Below, piece by piece: positions 35,124-48,200 of a stretch of 64,000 nucleotides of DNA (its first letter is position 1; every line of letters starts with the position of its first letter). A program made the translations under genes and the position numbers. A model generated the notes under the pieces. It had not been told where the DNA came from, did no database searches, and worked only from the letters and a program-made list of their open reading frames with translations. This DNA is from Chrysaora quinquecirrha (taxonomy: Eukaryota > Cnidaria > Scyphozoa > Semaeostomeae > Pelagiidae). Location of the stretch: NCBI GenBank assembly GCA_014526335.1, contig JACTAT010000061.1:1555212-1619211 (forward strand). The letters are read 5' to 3'.

Positions 35124-38100
35124 TTACTTTCTCAATCCTTCTGCCTTTTCAAGTTCTTGCTGGAAAAATAAAAACATTATACTGTTAAGTATTGTATGTT
35201 ACTTGACACTTTCTTAAGAATCCCTAAAGGTATAGCCTGTGTGCAGCCTCAAACTCTTCTTTCCTAAAGAGTTTGAGGCTGCATGCAGGCATACCATCCA
35301 GTGGTTAGCCCCCCATGCTCAGGGTGGAATTTATATTAACCCCAACTTAGATCTATTGTTCTAAAAGTTCTAAGAATCTGCTCCACTTTTTACTAGTAAA
35401 TTCCTGTTACCAGTAAGTAAATTCCTGTTACCAGTATTTAGAAAACAATTTTTTAAATACTTGAGCTGTGGCTATAAAACAGCATCAGCATTTTCACTCG
35501 CTTTGTTTTGAATATATAATATTAGATAGCTCTGGTTACTGTTACCTTGACTGCTTGAACACAGTTCCAGAATTGCTCATTTTCTTCCTGACATATGGAA
35601 AACCAAGACTCTCTTCTGCATTTATAAAGTTTAGAATGCAGCTCATCGCACTGCTCCATTGCCCTATTGGAGTTAAAAACAGAATATTAATACGACAACA
35701 TATATTTTCTCAACTAACTACTGTTAAGCTTGATGGGGTTTGATAGTAGTAATCGTTAATCCATGGGCAATCGACAACTGAGGGAAACTAAAGGCCAATA
35801 TGATAGGCATACATCATACAGTACAGGCCTAAATACCAGAACATGCTTAGACTGTATCTACTTACTTCACCCATCTTACTTTACGTAAAACTTCTCTCTG
35901 ACAGATCCTTTTTGCCAGTTATTTCTTTAAATATACGGTCCATGCGATTTTTGTGAGAGCTTTTACATCATGTTCAAAGAAATCATATTTCTGCCATTTC
36001 TCCTTTTCCTTCTGCAATAATGGAGGGAACACGAAAGAGAGGACGTTTCAATATTGCAGCACATGATTCGCGGCTAGACTTATTACATGAGTCTGACTCT
36101 TCGCAAACAGCAACAACAACAACCATACAGCTGTTTGCTCAGAGTGGTTTGAGCATCCAGCATAGACTCAATAGCGATAACTAAGACTCTTGTAATAAGT
36201 CTAATTCGCGGCTGCAATTTTTGCTTTTCACGCCACACCCATCAAGGACTTCAGTTGGTATGAAATTCGCCTTAGTCATCTGCGCTAACGGGATAACACC
36301 TCAAGGTTAAATGGGAATACCCCAGTTAGAATGAGGGAATAACCCAGTTAGACAATGTGTGAGATGTTACCTTACCTTGTACATGGCATGTAAAACTCGT
36401 TCTCCACTTTCAATTTCCATTAAATTAAGATATTCCATACTGTTTTGATCAATCTTCAAGAAGACCTTAATACTGCTTGGAGCAGAAAACTGGAAGCATT
36501 GTTACAATGTTTTAAAATGTAATTGTTACAATATAATAATAGTTATGGACAAATGCACAAGTGTGAGGTCCCTTGTAACACAGTGAAATTCAGTGAAATG
36601 AAGGGGATGGTATATTGCTCATTCTGTATGAGCTTTCATCATGGGTTAATGTTGGGGAGTGCATGTGTGCAATTGGAAATCCAGTTGCAAGTCCAGGGGG
36701 GCTTGCAAATGTGTTCAATGTTGGTGAGCTTGCTACATTTGATAGAGCAGAGCTTGATGTTGGTTGTATATGTGTTTTCTTGGTTTTAATACTTTTTGCA
36801 GTAAAATTCTCTGTATATTCTTCAAGCTCATTCTCATATCTCTCTTTATCTTGCTCATAAAACTCATAATAGATCTGAAAAAAATAAGATAAAATAGGAC
36901 AAATGATTGAAAATGAAAATGCCAGGCAGGTCACGTTGAGTAAGGTTAAGTACAGGTCAAGTCAGGTCATATAAGGTCAAATTGGGTCAAGTCAAGTCAA
37001 GTCTGATCAGACTTGGTCAGGTTCTGCTCTGACAGGAAGAAATCAGGTCAATTGAAATCAATGAAGGGGACCTACCTGCTTTTGCTCCGGTTTTAGCTGA
37101 TTCCAACTTTTGGCTAATAGCTTTGTCAATTCTTGATGACTAATTTCAGGATGCTCATTCAATATATCATTGCGGGTTTGCTGACAATAGATAAGGTATG
37201 CATTGACAGGTTTCTTTGGAGCAAGATGTTGTTTATCATCTTTGTGACTCCCATCTCTGTTTTCTGTTCCGCCTTTTATTTTGCTTTTCTTACTTGACAC
37301 AACGGTCATTTTCACTGGTTTCAGGAAGCTTGAATCTTTCAGTACATCTGCCTAAATGGAAGAGTTAAACAAGGACTTAAGATAAGCTACTGGAAAATGC
37401 CATGTGACATTTTCCACAATAAAGTTTCCAATCAGGCATTTAGGTGTATGTAAACATCAAAGGCCCAAGTTGAATTTGGGTGTATTTTAAGGAAAGCTTT
37501 AGCACAGCACATAGAGGTTTCCTATATATTGCACCCTATCAAATTTCTAGTACAGAGAGATCTTTTCACAGAACAACAAATCAAGTTTGGTTGGTGCAGA
37601 AAATTGGCCAGGTCTGCCTGCCTAAGATGGTTTCTAGTCAACTGACCCCAATACAAACTGACCCCATTGCCAACTCATCCCATTTCCAGGTCAACTTGCC
37701 CCACTTTCAAAGTCAACCTGCCCCACCTTCAGAGTCAACTCACCCCATCTCAAAAGTCAACTCACCTCACTAAACTACAAATGTTTAATGATTCATTTAT
37801 TTTATGGTGGGACAAATTGACTTGATAGATGGGGCAAGTTGTAAGACCACCTGGGGTAACATGACTTGAAAGAGGTACGACCTGACCATGTTAAGGCAGG
37901 ACAGACAAGTTGGTAGTGGGGCGAGTTGGCCTTTTACCCCTAAGAATAGGCAGCAGCACACAGACAAAGACTACAGTAACCTGCATACTGAGTTCTGTTC
38001 ACAAAGCTCTGCACAATACTTACATCAAAAAAAGTATCGAAACTTCTATAATCATCATTATATCTGTCCAGCCTCTCCATGATTGCTCTGAAAAGGTAAA

Positions 38101-38479
38101 ATCAACAAATTAAATTAAAATCTTGTTGGGTAGAAATATAATGGAGCTGAGATTTTGCTGTTTAAAGAAGACACTAGTGAATTGATATTGTGAATTGTTA
38201 GCTTACTTTCTGTCTTTTTGGGCTGACTTCATCATCTTTTTGATATGATAGATTCTATTCAGTAATCTCATGTTTTGCTGAAAGAAAAATATTTTGCAAA
38301 TTTAGTTTTTGTAAATTTTCGGCCGCCAAAACAACCTTAGGCTAAGGGCCTAAAAGGCTAAAGAATTAAGATCAAGAACTCAATCGATAAGGAATGACTG
38401 TGTGGATTATTATTCTTACCTTTTCAACAGTAAGACATTTTTCTCGAAGCGTATCGTATTTGTCTTTCCATTTACCCAT
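35124..38479 (-). CDS. HMG-box protein with TFPT (INO80F)-like N-terminal coiled coil
   Basis: Ten exons: 38420-38479, 38207-38277, 38024-38087, 37076-37351, 36737-36874, 36376-36489, 35967-36011, 35866-35897, 35546-35663 and 35124-35159, about 317 residues. Residues 1-65 (KYDTLREKC, RLLNRIYHIKKM, LDRYNDDYRSF) resemble the core of human TFPT, an INO80 remodeller subunit. An HMG box at about 110-185 starts APKKPVNAYLIYCQQTR and ends YYEFYEQDKERYENE across exons 4-5. The C-terminal half is charged and helical, ending QELEKAEGLRK. Exon 5 has two possible ends: splicing at 36735-36736 (weak donor, phase fits exon 6) or reading on to a stop at 36590-36592. Nuclear and DNA-bending by family; an INO80 link is inference from the TFPT-like part. 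Confidence 0.83.
35230..35295 (+). other. Long near-perfect hairpin, 29-bp arms
   Basis: Arms 35230-35258 and 35267-35295 pair along their length with an 8-base loop and one bulge. The two non-Watson-Crick pairs are G-U if transcribed from the plus strand. The size is like a pre-miRNA, but it could also be a foldback element. It lies in the last intron of the TFPT-like/HMG gene. Confidence 0.5.
36075..36203. mobile_element. TAGACTTATTAC-family MITE, copy 2
   Basis: Same terminal repeats, with a perfect 9-bp duplication ATTCGCGGC at 36066-36074 and 36204-36212. It lies in the intron between exons 6 and 7 of the TFPT-like/HMG gene. Confidence 0.8.
36925..37060. repeat. AGGTCAAGTCA-type simple repeat
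   Basis: Short words AGGTCAAGT, CAGGTCATA and AAGTCAAGTC recur in the intron between HMG-box exons 4 and 5. These are reminiscent of nuclear-receptor half sites but most likely simple repeat. Confidence 0.55.
37625..37770. repeat. AAGTCAACTCACCCCA-type tandem repeat
   Basis: CCAACTCATCCCAT, GTCAACCTGCCCCA and similar units of about 20 bases repeat in the intron between HMG-box exons 3 and 4. Confidence 0.6.
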
Positions 38480-38805
38480 TTCTTGCCGCTAAAACTTCAG
38501 CAGAATGTTGATAAAATTGAGTAGAAGTTGAACAGAGCGACTGACTGAGTGAGCCACACAGAATGGTTTTGGTTGTGCTGTGCTGTGCGCCATTGCGCCT
38601 GCGCGCATGCTAATGAGTGGCCAATCCCGGGGGTTAATGAGGCCTTGGAGCCGGAAGGTAAGTGACGAGGGCTTCTTGTTTACGCACTTGTTTTTTTCCC
38701 AAAACTGAAGTATTTAACCTTTTGTTAGAATTGAATATGCTCAAAGCATCTATCGACACTATTCCCCACTACATATCCCCTTTTTCTCTAAAGCAGAGTC
38801 TTAAG

Positions 38806-39080
38806 CTATGGCTAAACTACGAGACTTGTCGCATGCGACACTGTACAGTAATCGGCGAGTCTCCCAGGGTAGCTGAACATGCAAGTGACAAGCGACCAAC
38901 ATGTCCCCCATGTCATTTGCATGTCGCGGAGACAAAAAATGTTTCTGTTGTCTCCCAGAAACAATTGCGTGTCTCTTGCTACAAATTTTGTCGCGCGCGA
39001 AAAGTTTCCGAAGTGGCGAAACTGGGAGACACTGAGGGGACATCAATGTCGCGCGCGACATGTCTCCTAGTTTAGCCAGG
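38806..39080. mobile_element. GGCTAAACTA-GAGACA element, copy 2
   Basis: Starts ATGGCTAAACTACGAGAC and ends ATGTCTCCTAGTTTAGCCAG. It shares the CACTGAGGGGACATCAATGT and CGCGCGACA words with the copy near 21.3 kb. It occupies most of the gap between UQCRC2 and the TFPT-like/HMG gene. Confidence 0.7.
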
Positions 39081-39122
39081 CCTTTAGTCTGCAGAAAGTG
39101 CAGAATGACAGTCATAAGTTGT

Positions 39123-39128
39123 TTTATT
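39123..39128 (-). terminator. Candidate polyadenylation signal for UQCRC2
   Basis: AATAAA on the minus strand about 135 bases after the UQCRC2 stop codon. Confidence 0.45.
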
Positions 39129-39263
39129 GGTCGAATGTACAGATCAATATATTGTAAGGCACGCGATCAACACTGCTAATAAAGAAGCTTACCGTATTCG
39201 AAAACACATATACTTAACCAGGCTGCAATAGATTTAAAACAGTATTTCACGCATTCAATAAAT

Positions 39264-42200
39264 TTATAATAGTTCATCTAAGTAAGGAGCCCTTGAGCAG
39301 TCTCCAAGAACAGCATAGGTTGATTTGCCAATGAATAGCCGTTTAGCGACCTAAAAAAGAGTGATAAAAAAAACTATTTTTCTCGGTGTCAAAGAAATCT
39401 ACCCTTCAGGGAAAGCTAGAGGAGGGTTTTGTTTTGCCATGTTCGTCAGTCATTGTAAAGAGGGTATTTTTTTATACCTGACACAAATTTCGTATGATGC
39501 CTCTTATCTATGAGGGTTATTTGGGGGTTTCAGAGAGCATGGTGGGAAGATGCAAAATGTATCCAGGGAACAAGAGAACGTAGCCAAAAAAGGGAGCTAG
39601 GAAAAGTCGGGAAGGGATCAGGTAACTTCTTGCCAATCAATCCGCTTGACTATCAATCTGATGAAAAAAAATCCTACATAACTCCAGGGAACAAGGGGTT
39701 TTTCTCAAGGCAACAGGGGAACATATAGCCCCCTGGACGACTCTTATCTAAAATTTTTAAAATGCCATACCCTTTTTCTTTGACTACACTCAATCGCCCT
39801 TGCAGTTTTCGGCTCTAACTTCGTGAATGTCAACGTGAATTGAACAGTAATCTCAGCCTATGTTAGAATTTCGTGTAAACACAAACCAGATTGGGCAACA
39901 AGGCCTATTTAGGTCGTGTACAATTTCAGAAACTTACAGCAACAATGTCATCCATTCGTAAATTATCGACTTCTGCACAAACTTCATCTACAGCTTTATA
40001 TTGACCATTAGAAAAGATCTACGAAAGAATGGGAAAGAAAAGTCAAATTTCATTTGATCCACTTGCATTTCAGATGAAGAAGAAGATGGAGAAGATGAAG
40101 AAGAGGATGCCAATGAAGGATAAAATTCAAAAGAAACAGAAAGAGAAAAGAATGAAGACGAAGATGATAATGAAGAGAAAATGTAAAACCAAAGAGAAGG
40201 AGAAGATTTAAGAAGATAATTAAGGTAAGAAAGATAAAAAAGATAAAGAACATGAATAGTTGGAAGAAGAAGACGATGGGTGAAAAGTAGAAAAAGAAAG
40301 TAAGAAAGAGAGTAAGAGAAAAAAACGTGAAGATGATGTTGATGAATATGAAGCAGAAGATGGAGAATATGAAGAAGAACAATGAGATGATGAAGGAGTA
40401 GATGAAGAAGATGAGGATAAGAAGTGGAAAAGAAAATGAACAAGAAGGAATGGAAGAAGATTGAGGAGAAGATGAAGAAGAAGAGTAAGAAGACGGAGAA
40501 GGACAAATTGAATTAGATAAAGAATATGGACCAGATTAAGCAAAAAAAGGTGGAAGCAAAAGAAGGTGGAGGAAGAAAATGGGGAAGAAGAATAGGAGGA
40601 AAATGATTATTATTAAGATAACGAAAAAATAAGAGATAAAGAAGGCTAAGAAGATGAACAAGATATGGAGATTATGAAGATGAGAAAGAAGACAAAAAGA
40701 AGATGAAGACAATGGAGATGACAAAAGAGAAGAAAACGGAGAAAAAGAAGAAAGGATTCTAAAACTTAAATACCTGATTAGCTATATCTTCGACTAAGGC
40801 ATCTTTGCTTTCGCTTGTCATCAAAATACTAGATTTTAATTGTTTTCTGGAAAGAGGATTAATACATTCACTTGCAGATTTCAAAGTTCGACTACACAAA
40901 TGCACAGCTGAGCTTATAGAGGATCCTCATGAAAAGCACTCTCGAGTGACTGAGGCATTCCTCTTAAAATATCTGTATTATTATTATTATTTATTACAGC
41001 TTTTGCAAACAAACAAAATAGATTTAAACAAATAACAAAGACAGCAATGCAGATAATATTTCTAAGTGTGGGGGATTAAGAAGTATTTTGTAGAAAGAAG
41101 CTCAAGAAGCCCAAGAAGCTCAGCTGACATTAACATTGGCATACAGAAATTAATAGAGAAATTCTATAATAGTATAACTTTCTAACTTACTTTGCACGAC
41201 GTATCTCTTCTTCTTTGATTTTTCCATTTGAAACATCCTTGAACTCATTTAGTACGGATTTCAAAACCTAGTTCAGACAATAACAGGAAATATATAGCAA
41301 GCATTACTATAATTTGAAGCGACAGCCAAAATTATAGTGCAAACATTACTTTAATTTAAAACGACAGCTTATGTAAAAAGAAACCGCTATGAAATGACAC
41401 CATTTCTTGCAGGAAAGAGCTGAAACATTCTTGGACATGCATAAAAGCTGCACCCCAAAAGCTGTATCCTGTTGGTCCTCCCGCTGTACCCCGCAAAGCT
41501 GATTGGCGTTTAAAACACAATTCCAAAACAGCGCTACTTTCTGACCGGTGCTTTTCGATCCGCATCTGGGTATAAACTCCAACTTTATCAATTGTTTCGG
41601 TCTGTTTCTGAACTTCATACTCTGAGGAGTGTCAGACGAAATAAAGCATTCAAGTATGTCAAGTGTGTCCAAACTATTCAAGTATGTCCAAACTTGTTTC
41701 CGCTGTTTCTTGCAATTTTGAATTTTTTTACTGCTCAAAGATAAAATACCATTTATTCTTTGTAACAGTAAGAACCACATGAAAAAAAGATTACAGAGTA
41801 ATCGATTGGTCTGAAATTCTTACCGTTGATGAATCATTGGGTTCAGTGATAGCATAAAAGCCAACCATTCCACTGTCTGAATGATTTATATTCAGGGAAG
41901 TTACCTATGGAATAACAGATGGTACACAAATACGTTATCTAACAAGATATTATGATCACTGCTTCAAACCTTCCCACACACAATAGCCGACATTATTGAA
42001 ACTTCCAAGAACACTGGTGACGACAATGCCTGCGAAAGGTCCTTGGAACTCCCCCGTAGTTTTTGCGGGTTCTCGTGGGAGGTTCTTGGGTTCTCGTATT
42101 CCAGACAGTAGAAAATCAATACTGTTTGAGGGGGAGGAGTTTTTTCTGCTACCACCTGAGTAGAAATAGTGCAAGTGTTCCAAGACTTTTGGCAGGCATT

Positions 42201-45200
42201 GTAGATATAATGAGTGAGCTGAAGCGATAGATGAAAGCCAAAAATAGCCTCCCCTAACCTGCTAAGTGAGAGTACAGATTTAGATGAAGGTGATTGAAGT
42301 AATAGAGTAAGCACATGGAAAGCTATAAAAAACAAACAAACTTCAATACTGTATATTTGCTTTTTACTTAACTCATCACCCCATATATCTATGTTATCAA
42401 TATTTTCAAAAACAAGGAATCTGATAAATTGAGGACAGATAGATATCGAAAGAGAATTAGTCGCTGACACTGGACTGAAAATACAGGACGCAAAACGTTG
42501 ACCAGGATCTGTTGAATCTTTGCCCAAAGAAACAAATAACTTAATAGAAGTACCAGGCTTTACCAGTTAGAAACGAATTTTTTCGTGATACGCCCAACAC
42601 TCTACTTCTACTGTAAGAAATGGGCTTTAAGCATCACTACTTAACTTCTATAAGGAGTATGGTACATACATCTGAAATAGATCCTTACCATATATGGACT
42701 TTTTGCAACACTCAGAGCACTTCGGTTTATTCTAAAGAAGGCAAGGATAAAAAACGTCAAATGATGAATTTCAAACGATTTTGATTGTATTTACAAGTGG
42801 GCGGGTGGCCTCAGTAATATCTTTGGTACTATGTACTCACGAAAAGTTTGCGGTCGTGGGTCTGGGGTCTATAGTCCAAGGGCTGAGCCCCGCAGGTTCA
42901 AGGGCCGGTAGATCGACTATGCCGCCTGAAAAGTTTCTTCTCAGCAAACAAAGTATTTTTGACAGTGCTGACAAATCATCATTCCCTAAAGAGTTTTATA
43001 TGGAGAAAGGTAACAGTATTGAATGAACAACGAATGGAGTATCAAAATAAATCAGTAATAGTTAATACCTCGATGATGCAGTGTTGCTTCCACGCTTGAT
43101 AACGGAGTTGGTACCCATAATCATCTGAAAAAGCAAATTTCCAAACATCAGTAAAAATGTAAATGATCTTCATTAGCCAGCTATGAATATACAGGATTGA
43201 TTTTTCCACAAGTGATGGGATTCAAAGGCCTGATCGAAGGTCAGTAAAATTGTTCAGACTAAGCATGGTAGCATTGAAGAAAAAGGCTTGGAATTCACCG
43301 ATATTTTGCCAGCAAAGTAAGGTTATGATAAGGGAAAATGGTAAAAATTAAAGAATTGAAAAGGGCTCAGTAGCAAAGCCAAATGAACTGAGATATAAAT
43401 CATATAATTACTCCAGAAGTTTACATCAATTTTTCTTTAATAAGACTTTTTGGTCCAGCCCTTAAAGTTGCTTAACACACCTAGTATTTCAGCCCTCACA
43501 TAATGAATGGTACCCTCAAAAACTCTTTTTTCTTGCTTTTCAATGTAACTGATTCATTTGCAATGATGTACTGTATAAAGAAAGCTACTTCAACCAAAAC
43601 GTCTAACAGGTGAAGGTGAAGGTGAAATGGTGTTTTAACGCCAGTCGCTAGGATCTCAGTAGTAGGTTAACTATTCGAGACCTCGACCCTGGCTGTAACG
43701 TTACCGTGGCTGGGCTCGCACCCTGACCCACTGAGCTTCTGACACCACGAGTCAGCTGGATTACACCACCACGACACAGCACCTTCGACGCCACAGCACC
43801 TAACAAAATCTCAACCTTAGTTGCTTATTGACCAGTTGCTTATTAAAAAGGTGAATTAACAAAGAGAGACGATTAAAAGAAGCCTGCGTGCAGTCAACAA
43901 CTCCCAACCAATTTAAATCACCTACAGTTAAGTACCGTACCTGTAGCAGGCTACATGCAGTGATGTCTTTGCTCTGGTGTCTAAAAGATAAAAAAAAATT
44001 AACAGAACTTGCATTAAGTAGCAAAATCCGTTTTTTCAATTGCTTAATCATTCAACTGCTTAAAAGAATGCTTTGTTAAAGCGTTGTGCTAAACTGTATT
44101 TGGAACTTCATTGCACATACCCAGCTCCTTCGGCTACCAGTGCTGCGTGTGTGAGATTACATGCATTTCTCACTCTTGCTTCCCCTGGAATAACAAAACA
44201 GAATGTTTAAAACACAAAGGCATTAGGGACACAATGAAGTGCTTTCCCAGGGGGATGGTACTTAAAACAATTTTGGTATCATTATGTGTCACCCATATGG
44301 GTGGGTTCTGGGTGCTGAAATTCTCTTAACATGGAGGTGACTGTGATCAAAGTCGCATATAAAAGGGCGGTTAAAGATAGAAAACAGGTTAAAGATAGAA
44401 AACTAAAAAAGTTCACCTTATTTGAGGAAAAATATTGTTGAAGATGTTTTTCTTAAAATATTAAGCAATAATAAGGCCTAGAAAATTTTATTATTGTCAT
44501 ATTCCGCTTATTTACGTGTATGAAACTCCAGCTGAAACAAAAGAATTGCCAAGGAATCTCTATGAAAACAATAGAAATCCCAGTAAGGGTTCTACGAGAT
44601 TCTAAGGAGTGAATGGCTTCTCGGAAAAAGTTTTATCCAATATTATTTTAAGAGCAAGAAAGCCAAGGCAGTTGGCTCAATAGACTTATTACATTCCTCC
44701 CACTCTTTCAGAAACTGGAGTAATTGGAGCGGTGTGGTGGAGTGTGGAGAAGCATAGACTATGACGAATGTAATAAGTCTACTGGCCCACTAGTTATAAG
44801 CCAAAATTAGATTCGATTGGAGTATATTCTCTCTCCGAGCCTTCCTAAATCTATATGATAAGAGATTAATGTAAACTCCTTACCAGAAAAGTATTTTGGC
44901 TTGCCCTCTGAGATTGGAACTCCACCAGGAAGATCGCCAAGCATTGACGCCACATTTTTAACCAACTGATCATGATCACAGCCTAAATGCAAAAAGAACT
45001 TCTTACTACACGTGTCTCATAAGAATTGTATTTGTCATCAATGGCGAACACAAGGATAGATTATTCCACAAGTAGCATACCACGATAGATGGGATTCGAA
45101 CCTGGATTGCATGACCAGAGAGCCAACGACGTTTCCACTTAGCTATAAGGCTCAATGAAATCGCCGAGTAACCCTCCAAGTCATAAAGCCCAAGGCTCTA

Positions 45201-48200
45201 CTCCCGTTTGGCTTTTTTTGTTTTGGCTATAATGGGACTTCTTCCGTACCATGCATTTGTCATTAACGTAGACATTTGTTTGAATCCTATCTATTGTGGT
45301 TTGCCACTTGTTAAAAAATCTCATTGGAAAGAAAAATTCAGGTCCATAAAGAGGTCAACAGTTTTCTTAATGTAAAATAAAATCAGTTTTACTGAGATAC
45401 GTACCAACAGCTACCACAGCTAGTCGTTCACCAACAAAATTTGAACTCATAAAGTCTTTGAGCTGAAAAGAAAAACGAATAACGAATTGTATACGAAATC
45501 GAGTTAATTAGGTTTACTATTAGATTTGACTCTTCATGTAATTAAGATTTGCATAAACTTATTAATGAAGGCAACAAGTCTAATTGTTTTCGTTCTTTGC
45601 TTGGTACCAAAAAGTTTGACACACTGGCAGAAAAAGAAATGTTTTGGGAACCCCGGGGGGGGGGGGGGGTAACTTCAATAGATCAGTGACGGGGGTGTGC
45701 CATTTTCGTAATAAAAAGTTGTCCCCAAAATTTATGAAAATTCTAAAAAGTATACCCCAAAGTACACAAAGAAATATGAATATAGTAGATAGAAATACTG
45801 AAAAGTCTGTTTTTAGAGTTATGCAGCTGAAATTTATTTGGCAGTTATTGTGAATTTATCAAAATTGATCATCTTAGCAAAAATGATACCTCAAGTTTGT
45901 AATTTCAGCAAATTCGATACCCCAAAATTTATTTTCCACCCCTAAAAAGGTACCTCAAAAAATGGCACATCCCGTACCCATACATATGGGAGTTACCCCC
46001 CGGGTTGGGAACGGAACCCAATTACGCTTTTTCGCGAAACCAAGAAGAACGGAGAAATGCTCTAGAAAGGGGCCAACTTCATGTGTGTCAACAAAGGGTT
46101 TCTCGTCCTTTTTAAGATAACGGAAAAGTCTGGTACCATTTTTCCTAAGGTAAACAACGCCCTAATCTTCATAATTTATTAGGCAATTAAATATTCTTTC
46201 TAGTAACATTTAAAGCTTCTCCAGTTGATACCTATTCCACTGTTATCACTGGTGCAGGTGAAGGTGAAATGGTGCATTTAGCGCCAGTCGCTAGGATCTC
46301 AATAGTAGGTTAACTAATCAAACCTCGAACCCTGACTGTGACGCTACCGTAGCTGGGGCTCGAACCCCAACCTCGCTGAGCTTCTGACACCACGAGGCAG
46401 CTGGATAAGACCACGACGGCAAAGCACCTTAAAACGTCCTCGCGTTTATATTCTATTAAACAACAAAAAGTGTTTTTATGTACCTCTGCAGCTGAAAAGT
46501 TGACATGCTCTTGACAGAACATTGAGTTTCCAAGTCCATTTCTGGAAAATAATAGGTACAAGTTGAAGCATAAATAGCAGAAATTGTAGAAACATTATTC
46601 GCCACAAACACGTGCCCATATTAACCAAGGCGCTCTCCATTAAAAACACGAGCACTTAGCCAAATTGCAAACTGTATTGATTTGATTTAGGGAGCAAGAA
46701 TTTTGGCGCAAAAGTTTTCGGATTTCCAGAATTCCTGTTTTTGAAAGTCATGGATTCTGTTTTGGAAGCTTCCTGCTAAAAAGGTCACGCTAGACTTTTC
46801 GTTTAAACAGGTACGCGTACAGCTATTGTTAAACTAACTTTGAAAAAAGAAAAAAAAACAAGAAATTGAAGGGTAGCGACTTCACATGTGACGGAAACAT
46901 TTCAACAATGAAGTAAAAAGTAGCGCTATTCTGTTACCTGTAGGCAGCTCCATGAAGACTGTCAAGCAATCCTGAAAAATAATAAGCTAAGTTGTTATGA
47001 AGGAATTGCAATGCAATTGCTCTTAACCCCACCATGTGTACCAACGAACGTTAAGCGTTGTAAGGAATTTTTGCTGCACTGTGGAACAGTCAAATCAACA
47101 TAAATCGCATAAACTCGTACTTTTTGTAAGTCAGACAAAAAATGTCAGTCCCAGCTTCATTTGCATAAATCCAATGAAATTTCTTTGCGACAGTAAAAAC
47201 ATCGTCGGCTTTCTGATCATGCAGTCCAGCTTTGAATCCCATCTGTTGTGGTATTCCACTCGTGATAGTTCTTCCTCAGAATCACCCTCATCATAACCCG
47301 GGAATGACGAATATAAAACACTAGATAAAGTTAAACACAAACATAAAACACAATTCTTACGTTTTTGATGATGGACGTCCATATATGCTCGATCTAGATC
47401 ACAAAGTTCGCTGGCATCTTCAATCTAGAATGGGAAAAAAAACTTTAGATAATATGCAGTATGAAGCATTTATGCAAAAGTCACCAAAAAGCACAGGCTT
47501 TTTTTAAGTAGCATAACTTAACTTTATGAAACTTTCTGCCCCTGAAAATATTTGCTCCCTCTGTCCTTCAAATTTTTGAACACTTAATTTTTATGCAACA
47601 CTTGTAAATATCTATGCATCTTTTAATCCCCCACTGCCTTCAAAATTTCATTCTTTTGTTCACTAGATAGTCGGTTTTTAAACTAAGAGGCCTAAAAAAG
47701 GGTTAAGATGACAAAGCGCACCGTTAGAACTAGTTGCCGACAGCTTACCAATGATTTTTGGAAGTAATTTATTGTAACTGACTTGTTGATTAGACGACAA
47801 GTCCCTTTTCAATGGGTAACAGTTCCAGAAAAATCCAGAAAGTTCTACTTCTGCGCTTAGTTTAAAACTAATTTCCGTAAGTCACAGTCGACTTGAGCAC
47901 TCTTGCGATCGCGACCAACTGCATTGAATAAGTTCTGAATATTTTTTAAAATGTCCACATAAGTTAGTTGCAGCAAGTTGGCATCAGGTCTGCCATATCG
48001 TTGGTCGACAGAAGCATGGCCTAAAAGACGCCACAGAGCTACATGGATGGGATCATAATTCTGCCATGCCTGTAGATCATTAATACACAATATTTTCTTC
48101 CGCTAAACAGTCTAATAAAAGGTTTTTTCAATGAACTACAGTAGCCTATTTTGTTATCTATGGACAAAATAAAAAATATAGCCCATTGGTATCCATTTAG

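Noticed and set aside
36925..37060. Nuclear-receptor response elements (AGGTCA half sites)
   Set aside because: The words occur in an irregular simple repeat with no fixed spacing.
39988..40724. Several minus-strand frames rich in Phe, Leu and Ser
   Set aside because: Same cause: the AG-rich UQCRC2 intron. No domain or splice context.
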